Position numbers and translations under genes: made by a program. Positions 33,829 to 42,677 of a DNA stretch of 57,892 nt are shown one piece after another. Location: NCBI GenBank assembly GCA_002306375.1, contig DBRU01000110.1, positions 1 to 57,892 on the forward strand, read 5' to 3'. The stretch is from Faecalibacterium sp. UBA1360 (GTDB lineage Bacteria > Bacillota > Clostridia > Oscillospirales > Ruminococcaceae). Under the pieces are notes generated by a model. That model searched no databases, was not told the DNA's origin, and saw only the letters and a program-made list of their open reading frames with translations. The stretch's first letter is position 1. Each line of letters starts with the position of its first letter.

Positions 33829-33863
33829 AAAACGGGACCGTTCTTTTGGGACGGTCCCGTTTT
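33829..33863 (+). terminator. Terminator of metK
   Basis: AAAACGGGACCG (33829-33840) pairs with CGGTCCCGTTTT (33852-33863), followed by more T. Confidence 0.9.
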
Positions 33864-33892
33864 TTGGACGCACGAACACTTTAACGCTTTAC

Positions 33893-33921
33893 TTGGCAAA
33901 AGTGCCGAACGGGTGTATACT
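33893..33921 (+). promoter_or_regulatory. Promoter of the GNAT gene
   Basis: TTGGCA (33893-33898), 17-bp spacer, TATACT (33916-33921). Confidence 0.7.
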
Positions 33922-33958
33922 GGTTACAAACCCATATACGAAAGGAACGCGAAGATAC

Positions 33959-34429
33959 ATGAACATCCGCAGAGCCACCTTGCAGGACACCCCCCGCATC
34001 AACGACCTTCTGTTGCAGGTCGAGCTGGTGCACCACCGAATCCGCCCGGACCTGTTCCGCAACGGCGGGCGCAAGTATACCGATGAACAGCTGGCCGAGA
34101 TCATCGCCGACGACGCCCGGCCCATTTTTGTGGCCCTGGACGATGAGGGCAGGATGATGGGCTATGCTTTCTGCATGTTCCAGCAGCACATCGACGACAC
34201 GATCCTCACCGATGTCAAGAGCCTGTACATCGACGACCTGTGCGTGGACGAAACCGCCCGGGGACAGCATATCGGCCATGCGCTGTATGAATATGTGCGC
34301 CGGTTTGCCAAGGACAGCGGCTGCTACAATCTGACCCTGAACGTCTGGGCCGGCAATGACAGCGCCGAGCGCTTTTATCAGAATTGCGGCTTCCGGCCCC
34401 AGAAAACCGGCATGGAAATGATCCTGTGA
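33959..34429 (+). CDS. GNAT-family N-acetyltransferase
   Basis: 156 residues from ATG 33959 (AAAGGAACG upstream). The GNAT fold is clear: YIDDLCVDETARGQHIGHALYEYV holds beta-4 and the acetyl-CoA loop (R/Q-x-x-G-x-G/A variant ARGQHIGHAL), and the C-terminal NVWAGNDSAERFYQNCGF is typical. The substrate is unknown. Single gene between its own promoter and terminator. Confidence 0.93.
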   Translation: MNIRRATLQDTPRINDLLLQVELVHHRIRPDLFRNGGRKYTDEQLAEIIADDARPIFVALDDEGRMMGYAFCMFQQHIDDTILTDVKSLYIDDLCVDETARGQHIGHALYEYVRRFAKDSGCYNLTLNVWAGNDSAERFYQNCGFRPQKTGMEMIL

Positions 34430-34438
34430 CCAACAAGT

Positions 34439-34488
34439 AAAACCGCCCTGTGCAGCGACCCGGTAACGGGAAGACACAGGGCGGTTTG
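34439..34488. terminator. Bidirectional terminator
   Basis: AAACCGCCCTGTG pairs with CACAGGGCGGTTT, 13 bp, around a loop of about 22 nt that has its own short CCCG/CGGG hairpin. It lies between convergent genes. Confidence 0.8.
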
Positions 34489-35004
34489 TCATGTCAGGTT
34501 ATGTTTATTATAAAAATCGGTCAGTTCCCGCTGGTTGTGCAGGATCACGACTTTGTCCGCCCAGCGCTGCGCCACTTGGGTAAAGGCCTGCTGTTTGCGT
34601 TGGGTCCGGCCCTGGTACAGCACCCACCAGATAAATTCGGCGTCGATCTTTTCGGGGCAGCCTTCGCCCATGGAGGCCCGGGTCCTGCCGTGCCAGCGCG
34701 CGAACCGAGCCAGGACCCGGTACAGGCAGGTCCAGCGCCCAAAATCCAGGAAGAGGATGCAGTCGGACGCAGTCAGACGTTCCTCATACCACAGGTTCGT
34801 GTAGTTGCCGTCAATGATCCAGTCGTCGTTTTCATCCAAAAACGTCCGCACCATGCGCAGCTTGGTTTCTGCATCCCGCTCGACCCAGCCGGGGGCGAAC
34901 TGTACCCGGTCCAGATGCAGGACAGGCAGGGCATAGCGCTTTGCCAGCGCGGCGGCCAGCGTGGATTTGCCGCTGCCGCTGTATCCGATGATGCTGATCT
35001 TCAA
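34489..35004 (-). CDS. P-loop nucleoside-kinase-like protein (FlaR-like topology modulation family)
   Basis: 171 residues from TTG 35004, preceded by GGGAGGG 7 bp upstream; there is no closer ATG. P-loop GYSGSGKST at residues 7-15, then LPVLHLDRVQFAPGW and DGNYTNLWYEERL. The C-terminal part is rich in Trp, Arg and Gln. Adenylate-kinase-like proteins of this type are often annotated as topology modulation protein; the true substrate is unknown. Consensus promoter (TTGACA-17-TATAAT) at 35050-35078, divergent from recD2. Confidence 0.85.
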   Translation of the reverse strand: MKISIIGYSGSGKSTLAAALAKRYALPVLHLDRVQFAPGWVERDAETKLRMVRTFLDENDDWIIDGNYTNLWYEERLTASDCILFLDFGRWTCLYRVLARFARWHGRTRASMGEGCPEKIDAEFIWWVLYQGRTQRKQQAFTQVAQRWADKVVILHNQRELTDFYNKHNLT

Positions 35005-35049
35005 AGCAGGTCCCTCCCAAACAAAACTGTGTTCGCCGCAGGTCCTGCC

Positions 35050-35078
35050 ATTATAGACCGCGGGCGCCTGCCTGTCAA
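35050..35078 (-). promoter_or_regulatory. Consensus promoter of the P-loop kinase gene
   Basis: On the minus strand TTGACA (35078-35073), 17-bp spacer, TATAAT (35055-35050). Perfect in both hexamers. Confidence 0.85.
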
Positions 35079-35079
35079 T

Positions 35080-35113
35080 CCGATTTGCCAAAATCGGTCG
35101 GATTGGGTATAAT
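35080..35113 (+). promoter_or_regulatory. Promoter of recD2 with overlapping inverted repeat
   Basis: TTGCCA (35085-35090), 17-bp spacer, TATAAT (35108-35113). The inverted repeat CCGATTT-GCCA-AAATCGG (35080-35097) covers this -35 and lies directly beside the -35 of the divergent gene. Confidence 0.7.
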
Positions 35114-35164
35114 ATGGAAGTATTTTGGGGTGTTGTACCCCAAACGGGGAAAGGAGGGGTGGTC

Positions 35165-37378
35165 TTGGCCGAGGATCTGCTCAAGCTGGAAGGCGTTGTG
35201 GAGCGTGTGATCTTTGAAAACGCCGACACCGGGTATGCGGTGTTTGAGGTGAATGCCGGCGGCACCGATGTGGTGGTGGCCGGCAATGTGGGCGGCATCG
35301 ACAACGGCATGTCGGTGGTGGTGTACGGTCAGATGACCACCCATCCCAGCTATGGCGAACAGTTCCGCGCCCAAAGCTGCGAGGCGGCATTGCCCCAGGA
35401 CACGGTGGCCATCCGCAGCTACCTGGCCAGCGGTGTTCTGCCTTATATCGGCCCCTCCACGGCCAAAAAGATCGTGGAGCGCTTCGGAGCAGAGACCCTG
35501 ACCGTCATCGCCGAGGAACCCGAGCGACTGTGCGAACTTAAGGGCATTACCCCCCAAAAAGCCGCCGCCATCAGCCATGAGTTCCGCCGTCTGTACGGCG
35601 TGCGGGAGGTCATTGCCTGGATGGGGCGTTTCGGTTTGTCGGCCCAGACGGCCGTGACGGCCTACCGGGCCCTCGGAGCCCACACGGTGGACGCACTGAA
35701 CAAAAACCCGTACCTTTTGTGCGGCGACCCGCTGAACCTCAAGTTCAGCCAGGTGGATTCCATCGCCAACACGTTGCAGGTGGCGGCCGACAGCCGCCTG
35801 CGCATCAGCGCCGGCGTTCTTTATACACTGCGCCACAATGCCGGCAACGGGCACACCTGTTTGCCGCGCACTAAGCTGACCGACGCCACCGCACGTTTCC
35901 TGCGTGTGACGCCGGAAGTGGTGGATGGCGCATTGTGCAGCTTGCTGGAAGAAGGGGAGATGCTTTCGCGCACCTTTGCGGGCGTCGAATATATCTATTT
36001 GCCCGACCTGTTCGCGGCGGAGCGGGATATTGCCGAGCGTCTGCGGGAACTGTCAGGATATCCCACCGATGCGCCGCCCACGCTGGAAAATGACATACGC
36101 GTACTGGAAATGGCCCAGGGATTTGCGTACGCGCCTTTGCAGCGCGACGCCATCCGCCTGGCGCTTTCCAGCCGGGTCATGGTCCTCACGGGCGGTCCCG
36201 GCACCGGCAAGACCACCACCGTTAATGCGATCTTGAGCCTGTACGAGGCTTTGTTTGACCGTGTGGCGCTGTGCGCGCCCACAGGCCGCGCCGCCAAACG
36301 CCTGAGCGAACTGACCGGGCACAGCGCTTCCACGATCCATCGCCTTTTGGAGGTGGATTATTCCACCGGCACGGTGCGATTTATCCACAACGAGAAAAAC
36401 CTGCTGCCCTTTGACGTCATCATCCTGGATGAGATGAGCATGGTGGACGTCAAGCTGTTCCAGGCGCTCTTGGCTGCCGCGCGCCCCCATTGCCGCATCA
36501 TCATGGTAGGGGACGCTGATCAGCTGCCCAGCGTGGGACCGGGGAACATCCTGGGCGAGATCCTTGCCGCCGACATCCTGCCCACCGTACGCCTGACCGA
36601 GATCTTCCGCCAGGCCCAGCAAAGCCTGATCGTGCGCAACGCCCACCGCATCGTACAGGGTCAGATGCCCCAGAACGGAGGACGCAGCGATGACTTTTTT
36701 ATGCTGGAATCCTTCGGCCCGGCCGCCCAGCGCCTGATCTGCGACCTGGTGGCGGACCGCCTGCCGCGCAGCTATGGTCTGGATGCGGTGCGGGACATTC
36801 AGGTACTCTGCCCCACCAAGGTAGGGCCGGCGGGCAGTGTGGAGCTCAACCGCCGGTTGCAGGCCCTGCTCAACCCGCCCGCGCCCGAAAAACCGCAGAT
36901 CACCTGGGAACAAAGCGGCCGGGTGCTGCGCTGCGGTGACAAGGTCATGCAGATCAAAAACGACTACGACATCACCTTTGAGCGCGCAGGCGCTGAGGCA
37001 GGTGTCGGCGCTTACAACGGGGACCTGGGCGTCATCACCGAGGTGGACGTGTCCGGCCGCAGTGTCACGGTCATGATGGACGATCGTCGGTACGTCTATT
37101 CGGCGGACCAGTTGGCCGAACTGGAACCGGCCTATGCGGTGACCGTGCACAAAAGCCAGGGGTCGGAGTTCCCGGTGGTCATCATCCCTGTGGCGGATGT
37201 GCCTGCCCGTTTGTGTTACCGCAATTTGCTGTACACAGGCGTCACCCGCGCCCGCAAACTGTGCGTGCTGGTGGGGACCGGGCGCACCGTGCAGGCCATG
37301 GTGCGCAACATGCGCCAGAATCTTCGGTTCAGCGGACTTCGGTTTCTTTTGGCCGGTCCCGATGGGTCTACACCGTGA
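35165..37378 (+). CDS. recD2: RecD2-type ATP-dependent DNA helicase
   Basis: 737 residues from TTG 35165; AAAGGAGG lies 7-8 bp upstream. ATG 35114 is unusable because it immediately follows the -10. The N-terminal OB-like and HhH region includes YIGPSTAKKIVERFG and a PYLLCGDP stretch. Superfamily 1B helicase motifs follow: GGPGTGKTT (motif I), ILDEMSMVD (II), GDADQLPSVGPG (III), LTEIFRQ (IV), and late VHKSQGSEFPVVIIP and YTGVTRARKL (V, VI). RecD2 acts in mismatch repair and replication-fork maintenance in bacteria lacking RecBC. The stop overlaps the comF start. Confidence 0.95.
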   Translation: MAEDLLKLEGVVERVIFENADTGYAVFEVNAGGTDVVVAGNVGGIDNGMSVVVYGQMTTHPSYGEQFRAQSCEAALPQDTVAIRSYLASGVLPYIGPSTAKKIVERFGAETLTVIAEEPERLCELKGITPQKAAAISHEFRRLYGVREVIAWMGRFGLSAQTAVTAYRALGAHTVDALNKNPYLLCGDPLNLKFSQVDSIANTLQVAADSRLRISAGVLYTLRHNAGNGHTCLPRTKLTDATARFLRVTPEVVDGALCSLLEEGEMLSRTFAGVEYIYLPDLFAAERDIAERLRELSGYPTDAPPTLENDIRVLEMAQGFAYAPLQRDAIRLALSSRVMVLTGGPGTGKTTTVNAILSLYEALFDRVALCAPTGRAAKRLSELTGHSASTIHRLLEVDYSTGTVRFIHNEKNLLPFDVIILDEMSMVDVKLFQALLAAARPHCRIIMVGDADQLPSVGPGNILGEILAADILPTVRLTEIFRQAQQSLIVRNAHRIVQGQMPQNGGRSDDFFMLESFGPAAQRLICDLVADRLPRSYGLDAVRDIQVLCPTKVGPAGSVELNRRLQALLNPPAPEKPQITWEQSGRVLRCGDKVMQIKNDYDITFERAGAEAGVGAYNGDLGVITEVDVSGRSVTVMMDDRRYVYSADQLAELEPAYAVTVHKSQGSEFPVVIIPVADVPARLCYRNLLYTGVTRARKLCVLVGTGRTVQAMVRNMRQNLRFSGLRFLLAGPDGSTP

Positions 37379-38133
37379 CCGCCCGGCTGGAAAAATTGGC
37401 CGCGCTGCTCTGGCCAAGGCGCTGCCCGTTTTGCGGCGGATTGTTGCCGGCGGAGGGCGGCAACGGGATCTGGTGCGCAGACTGCGAAAAAGCCGTGCGG
37501 CGTCTGCTGCGTTGTACGCCCCGCCTGAAAGAGACCGAGCACGACCTGTACGCGCTGACCGGCGCGGCGTCCGCCGCCCGGTACGATGAGCAGATCCGCT
37601 ATGCCGTGTTGAGCTGCAAGCTCCACGGGCATCCATGGTATGCCAGGGAACTGGCCGATCTGATCGCCGTGCAAGTCTTCGGCGCGCAGCCGAATGTTCG
37701 CGCGGGACGCCCCGTATACGAGGGGGTGCCGGGGTTCCCGGTTTGCAGCGCCGTCGTGCCGGTGCCGCCAAGGACAAAAGGGAGCTTTTCCCTGGCCGAC
37801 GCCTTGGCCGCGCGGTTGGCGAAAATTCTGGGCGCGCCGCTGTTGCGGGTCTTGACCGTCACGCGGCCTATGCGCCCGCAGAAGGGGCTTGACCGTCTTG
37901 GCCGCATGCAAAATACCCGCGGCGCCTACGCTTGCCGCAAGGGAGCCGATCTTGCCGGCATGCGGATCTTGCTGGTGGACGATGTGATCACCACCGGCGC
38001 GACGGTGTCGGCCTGCGCGCTGGCGCTGCTGCAAGGCGGCGCGGCGTCGGTGTTTGCCGTCAGCGTTGCCGCCGAGACCAGGGCCGATCCTGTCTCGGGC
38101 GATTCAACCACAGCACATGAGGAAAGCAGATGA
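37375..38133 (+). CDS. ComF family phosphoribosyltransferase-like protein
   Basis: 252 residues from GTG 37375, which overlaps the recD2 stop (GTGA). The N-terminal zinc ribbon is CPFCGG...CADC (about residues 18-42). The C-terminal PRTase domain has the PRPP motif LLVDDVITTGATVSACALAL. The family is linked to DNA uptake and late-competence functions (ComFC) or to housekeeping roles in non-competent species. The stop overlaps the next ATG (ATGA). Confidence 0.93.
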   Translation: MTARLEKLAALLWPRRCPFCGGLLPAEGGNGIWCADCEKAVRRLLRCTPRLKETEHDLYALTGAASAARYDEQIRYAVLSCKLHGHPWYARELADLIAVQVFGAQPNVRAGRPVYEGVPGFPVCSAVVPVPPRTKGSFSLADALAARLAKILGAPLLRVLTVTRPMRPQKGLDRLGRMQNTRGAYACRKGADLAGMRILLVDDVITTGATVSACALALLQGGAASVFAVSVAAETRADPVSGDSTTAHEESR

Positions 38134-39185
38134 AACAATACGACATTGGCATCGATCTGGGCACCAGCTCGATCATCATAGCCACCGAGCAGCAGGGCGT
38201 GGTCCTGCGCCAGCCCAGCATAGGCGCGGTGGATACGCGCAGCAACACGGTCATCGCCGTGGGCGAAGAAGCCGCCCGCATGATCGGCCGCGCGCCCCGC
38301 TATATCGATTTGATCCGCCCGTTGCGGGACGGGGTCATCCAGGACCACCGCATGACCAACGAACTGATCGTGCGCTTTGTCGGCCAGGTGTGCCCGTCGC
38401 GGCTCATCCGGCCCCGGGTCGTTGTGTGTGTGCCGGCGGCCATCACGGGTATTGAGGCAGACGCGGTGGTGGAGTCGGTCATGGCGGCCGGCGCACGCCA
38501 GGTTTTTCTGGTGGATGAGCCGGTGGCGGCTGCCTTGGGGGCCGGGCTGGACATTCGTACCCCGCAGGGGTGTATGGTCATCGACATCGGCGGCGGGTCC
38601 ACCGATATCGCGGTCATCAGCATGGGCGGCAGGGTCCGGGCAGCCAGTTTGCCGGTGGCGGGCAACGCCTTCGACAACTGCATTGCCCAGTATGTGCAGG
38701 AAAAATTCAGTATCGCCATCGGCCCCGCCACGGCCGAAGCCTTGAAAAAGCAGGTGGCCTGCTGTTCGCAGAGCGAGTTTGAGGGCGTGATGGAGGTGCG
38801 CGGTCATTCGTGGGAGACGAACCTGCCCGCCCGCCGACTGATCTATACAAGAGACCTGTACGCGCCGGTGCGGGAACTGGCCGCCCGCATTGCGGCTACG
38901 GCCCACAGCGTTTTGGAGAGTACCCCGCCCGAACTGGCTGCTGATGTGGGCAAACATGGCATTTTGCTGACGGGCGGCGGGTCCATGCTGCGGGGGTTGG
39001 CCGGGTATCTGGCTGGCGAATTGCATGTGGATGTGGCCATCGCGCCCGATCCGTTGAACTGCGTGGCCCGGGGCACTGCGGCCAGTCTGTCGCTGGGACG
39101 TTACCTGACGGCCGGGTTCCGGGACGCCACGCCCAAGATCTGGAAAAGCCGTCTCGTCGGTCCCCGGGACCCTTTTATTGACTGA
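38130..39185 (+). CDS. MreB/Mbl-like actin homologue
   Basis: 351 residues. Actin-fold phosphate motifs: DIGIDLGTSSIIIA (phosphate 1), MVIDIGGGSTDIAVISMGG (phosphate 2) and ILLTGGGSMLRGLAGYLA (adenosine). Also LIRPLRDGVIQDHRMTNELI and VDEPVAAALGAGLDI. It guides cell-wall synthesis in rods; here it lacks adjacent mreC and mreD and is instead coupled to recD2-comF, so it may be a paralogue. Its ATG overlaps the comF stop by 4 bp. Confidence 0.92.
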   Translation: MKQYDIGIDLGTSSIIIATEQQGVVLRQPSIGAVDTRSNTVIAVGEEAARMIGRAPRYIDLIRPLRDGVIQDHRMTNELIVRFVGQVCPSRLIRPRVVVCVPAAITGIEADAVVESVMAAGARQVFLVDEPVAAALGAGLDIRTPQGCMVIDIGGGSTDIAVISMGGRVRAASLPVAGNAFDNCIAQYVQEKFSIAIGPATAEALKKQVACCSQSEFEGVMEVRGHSWETNLPARRLIYTRDLYAPVRELAARIAATAHSVLESTPPELAADVGKHGILLTGGGSMLRGLAGYLAGELHVDVAIAPDPLNCVARGTAASLSLGRYLTAGFRDATPKIWKSRLVGPRDPFID

Positions 39186-39190
39186 CAAAT

Positions 39191-39201
39191 TGTGCTATAC
39201 T
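39191..39201 (+). promoter_or_regulatory. Extended -10 of the pcrA promoter
   Basis: TGTGCTATACT (TATACT 39196-39201). No good -35 stands 17 bp upstream. The same 11-mer occurs before ribU, the esterase gene and the HTH gene. Confidence 0.55.
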
Positions 39202-39280
39202 AAAACTTCAAGAAATTTGCCCGGGTCTGCGGGGCGGCGCTCGGCCCAACCGCGGCAATCAAACAGAGGAACGAACATCC

Positions 39281-41881
39281 ATGTCTGACGCCATCACAAA
39301 CGAATTTATACAACTGCGGGACCAATATATTGAGTCTTGCTTTTCCCGCCTGAACCCCGTGCAGCGCGAAGCGGTCTTTGCCATTGACGGTCCGCTGCTG
39401 ATTTTGGCCGGGGCCGGCTCCGGCAAGACCACCGTGCTGGTCAACCGCATCGCCAACATGATCCGCTTCGGCCACGCCCACGGCAGCCGGTATGTCTTGC
39501 GTCCCGTCACGCAGGAAGATGTGGACCATCTGCGCGCCACCATGCAAAGCGGCCGTCAGCCTTCCGCCGACCAGCTGCGCCTTTTGGCCGTGGACGCGGT
39601 GCGTCCCTGGAACGTATTGGCCATCACCTTTACCAACAAGGCGGCCGGGGAACTCAAAGAGCGCCTGAAAGCCATGCTGGGGGAGACCGTGGGCGGCGAT
39701 GTGCATGCGTCCACCTTCCATTCGGCCTGCGTGCGCATGCTGCGCCGTGACGCTGAACGCATCGGATTCCCCACCAGCTTTACGATCTACGACTCCGACG
39801 ACCAGCAGCGCGTCATCAAGCAGATCTACAAAGAACTGCTGATTGACGACAAGTTCCTGCCGCCCAAGCAGGCCATTGGCCGCATCAGCGGATTCAAGGA
39901 CAAGCTGCTCTCGCCCGAAGATGTGGCCGCCGAACCTCCCAAGGACACCAAGGCGGCTTTGGTCAGCAAGATCTACTCGGCCTATGCTGCCCGGCTTAAG
40001 ACTGCCGGGGCCATGGACTTTGACGATCTGATCTATCACACCGTGCGTATGCTGGAAAACGACGCCGAAGCGAGGGAATACTACCAAAACAAGTTCCGTT
40101 ACATCGTTGTGGACGAATACCAGGACACCAGCGTTGCCCAGTTCCAGCTGGTCCGCCTGCTGGCGGGCGGGACCAACAATGTTTGCGTGGTGGGCGATGA
40201 CGACCAGTCCATCTACAAATTCCGCGGCGCCACCATCGAGAACATTCTGAATTTCGAACAGGTGTTTGCGGGTGCGCGCACGATCCGCCTGGAACAGAAC
40301 TATCGTTCCACCTCCAATATCCTGGACGCGGCCAACAGCGTGATCAAAAACAACAACGGACGCAAGGGCAAGACCCTTTGGACCGAGAATGGCACCGGCG
40401 AAAAGGTGCATCACTACACAGCGTCCAGCGAACAGGACGAGGCCAGCCACATCGCCGAGGTTATCGGCCAGAACCTGCGCGAGGGCGCCCACCTGCGGGA
40501 CCATGCGGTCTTGTACCGCATGAATGCCCAGTCCAGCCCGGTGGAAGCCTATTTTGCCAGAGCCGGTATTCCGTACCGCATCGTGGGCGGGCAGCGCTTT
40601 TTTGACCGCAAGGAAGTCAAGGACATCAACTCCTACATGGCGGTGGTGGTCAATCCCCGGGATGACGTGCGCCTGCGCCGCATCATCAACGAACCGGCCC
40701 GCAAGATCGGCGCCACCACGGTGGACAAGATCGCCGAACTGGCGGCGTCCCGCGGCACGTCCATGATGCAGATCATCAGCGAAGCGTCCACCTACCCGGC
40801 GCTGGCCCGGGCCGCGTCGGCCCTGGGGGCTTTCTATGACATGTACCGGGAGCTGCGGGACCTGTCGGTGACCTTGCCGCTGGACGAATTTGCGGGCGAG
40901 GTCATTCGCAAGACTGGGTACGAGGCCATGCTCAAGGCCCAGAAGGAAGAAGGGGAGTCCCGCCTTGAAAACCTGGGCCAGCTGGTCAACTCGGTCAAGA
41001 CCTACGCCGACCAGAACGGCGAGGACGCGACCTTGTCCGGCTTTTTGGAGGAAGTGGCCCTGATCGCGGACATCGACTCCTACGACGAGAACGCCGACTC
41101 GGTCACTTTGATGACGCTGCACAGCGCCAAGGGCCTTGAATTTCCATACGTGTTCATCATCGGTATGGAGGACGGCGTTTTCCCCGGCGAATTGACCCGT
41201 TACAGTGAAGAAGATATGGAAGAGGAACGCCGCCTTTGTTATGTAGGCATCACCCGCGCCAAAAAGGAATTGTACCTTTCTTCTTCCCGCACGAGGATGC
41301 TTTTTGGCCAGACAAAGCGCAACCCGCCGTCCTGCTTTTTGAGTGAGATCGATTCCGACCTGATCGACGCCACCGAAAGCCCTGACCTTGCCTATTCGGG
41401 CGGGTTCGGCGCCGGGTACGGCAGTTATTCAGCTTCAGTGCCCGGTGGGCGCAGCGGATACTCCGGCGCGTCGAGGGGGTATCTGAATTCCGAATATAAC
41501 GCCGGCGGGTTTGGCGGCCGGTATGCCGGCGGACGCAGCGGCTTCTCGGTATCCGGCGGCAACGAGAGCCCCCGGGGCGTCGGCGGCAGCCGCACCGTTT
41601 CTTCCGGCGGGTTCGGCGCCGGGTACGGGTCATCCCGCGGCACGCGACCGGCAGGGGGGACTTCCTCGCTGCTGGGCGGGGCCGGGCAACCTGCCCCCGC
41701 CAAAAAGGGCGCCGCCTATGCGCCGGGCGACCTGGTGGACCACAAGGTGTTCGGTAAGGGCAAGGTCATCCGGGTCACGCCGGTAGCCGGGGACTGCATC
41801 GTCGAGATCCAGTTTGACCGCGTGGGCGTAAAAAAGACCATGGCCAACTACGCGCCGCTGACCAAACTGACCACCGAATGA
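39281..41881 (+). CDS. pcrA: UvrD/PcrA-type 3'-5' DNA helicase with glycine-rich tail
   Basis: 866 residues, longer than typical PcrA (about 720-750). Superfamily 1A motifs: Q motif LNPVQREAV, GAGSGKTTVL (I), AITFTNKAAGEL (Ia), VVDEYQDTS (II), VGDDDQSIYKFRGA (III), LEQNYRST (IV), TLHSAKGLEFPYVFIIG (V), CYVGITRAKKEL (VI). Two oddities: about 45 extra residues lie between motifs I and Ia, and from about residue 705 to 800 there is a Gly/Ser/Tyr-rich low-complexity linker in which GGFGAGYG appears twice. The last 60 residues (DLVDHKVFGKGKVIRV...) form the Tudor-like domain that binds RNA polymerase in PcrA. Confidence 0.96.
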   Translation: MSDAITNEFIQLRDQYIESCFSRLNPVQREAVFAIDGPLLILAGAGSGKTTVLVNRIANMIRFGHAHGSRYVLRPVTQEDVDHLRATMQSGRQPSADQLRLLAVDAVRPWNVLAITFTNKAAGELKERLKAMLGETVGGDVHASTFHSACVRMLRRDAERIGFPTSFTIYDSDDQQRVIKQIYKELLIDDKFLPPKQAIGRISGFKDKLLSPEDVAAEPPKDTKAALVSKIYSAYAARLKTAGAMDFDDLIYHTVRMLENDAEAREYYQNKFRYIVVDEYQDTSVAQFQLVRLLAGGTNNVCVVGDDDQSIYKFRGATIENILNFEQVFAGARTIRLEQNYRSTSNILDAANSVIKNNNGRKGKTLWTENGTGEKVHHYTASSEQDEASHIAEVIGQNLREGAHLRDHAVLYRMNAQSSPVEAYFARAGIPYRIVGGQRFFDRKEVKDINSYMAVVVNPRDDVRLRRIINEPARKIGATTVDKIAELAASRGTSMMQIISEASTYPALARAASALGAFYDMYRELRDLSVTLPLDEFAGEVIRKTGYEAMLKAQKEEGESRLENLGQLVNSVKTYADQNGEDATLSGFLEEVALIADIDSYDENADSVTLMTLHSAKGLEFPYVFIIGMEDGVFPGELTRYSEEDMEEERRLCYVGITRAKKELYLSSSRTRMLFGQTKRNPPSCFLSEIDSDLIDATESPDLAYSGGFGAGYGSYSASVPGGRSGYSGASRGYLNSEYNAGGFGGRYAGGRSGFSVSGGNESPRGVGGSRTVSSGGFGAGYGSSRGTRPAGGTSSLLGGAGQPAPAKKGAAYAPGDLVDHKVFGKGKVIRVTPVAGDCIVEIQFDRVGVKKTMANYAPLTKLTTE

Positions 41882-41897
41882 CAGGGGAGGGATCGCT

Positions 41898-42677
41898 ATG
41901 CTCGTAACACTTATCACCCATACCGCCGACCCGGAGCGCACTGTCGCCGCGGCGGCTAAGCTGTGCTATTCGGACGCCCACATCGATACGCTTCTGGACG
42001 GCCTGACGCCGGATAAGACCGCGGCGTTTTTGCAAAAGCTCAGCGACCTGGGCCATGCCAGTCCCATCGAACACGCCAGCTTCACCTTTGGCGTCGAGGG
42101 GGTCAGCCGTACGTTCCTGGCCCAGGTGACCCGGCACCGCATCGCGTCCTTCAGCGTACAGAGCCAGCGCTATGTGCGCCTGGAAGATTTCCGCTATGTC
42201 ATCCCGCCGGAGATCGAAGCCATCCCCGAGGCCAGACAGGCGTTTATCGACGCCATGAACGAGGACGCCCGCCGTTACCTGGACCTGGTCGGCACGCTGG
42301 AGGACGCCCACACCCAAAAGCTCATGGCCCAGGGCCTGGACGAAAAGGCCGCCCGTGCCAAAGCGTCCAAAATGGCCAACGAGGACGCGCGCTTTGTTTT
42401 GCCCAACGCCTGCGAGACCAAGATGGTCCTGACCATGAACTGCCGCAGCCTGCTCAACTTTTTCAATCTGCGCTGCTGCGAGCGGGCTCAGTGGGAAATC
42501 CGCGCCGTGGCGGACCGCATGCTGGAATTGGTGTATCCGCTGGCTCCGCATATCTTTGCGTCGGCGGGGCCCCGCTGTCTGACAGGCCCTTGCCCCGAAG
42601 GCAGGATGTGCTGCGGCCGGCAGGCTACCGTGCGGGAAAAATATGCGCAGCTGAAGGAGGCGGCCTACCATGGGTAA
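41898..42677 (+). CDS. thyX: Flavin-dependent thymidylate synthase
   Basis: 259 residues; FAD- and NADPH-dependent methylation of dUMP. The ThyX signature is RHRIASFSVQSQRYV (RHRxxS...S), followed by CETKMVLTMNCRSLLNFFNLR. About 15 residues precede the usual N-terminus and a Cys-rich tail follows (CLTGPCPEGRMCCG), which is frequent in Firmicute ThyX. AGGGGAGGG precedes ATG 41898. Overlaps tmk by 8 bp; together they take dUMP to dTDP. Confidence 0.96.
   Translation: MLVTLITHTADPERTVAAAAKLCYSDAHIDTLLDGLTPDKTAAFLQKLSDLGHASPIEHASFTFGVEGVSRTFLAQVTRHRIASFSVQSQRYVRLEDFRYVIPPEIEAIPEARQAFIDAMNEDARRYLDLVGTLEDAHTQKLMAQGLDEKAARAKASKMANEDARFVLPNACETKMVLTMNCRSLLNFFNLRCCERAQWEIRAVADRMLELVYPLAPHIFASAGPRCLTGPCPEGRMCCGRQATVREKYAQLKEAAYHG

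Noticed and set aside
35114..35164. ATG 35114 as the start of recD2
   Set aside because: It directly follows the -10 (35108-35113), so it would lie upstream of or at the transcription start. TTG 35165 has an AAAGGAGG at the right distance.
41395..41645. Glycine-rich repeat DNA in pcrA as a tandem-repeat array or frameshifted tail
   Set aside because: The frame stays open into a conserved Tudor-like domain, and the repeats are imperfect; it is a protein linker.
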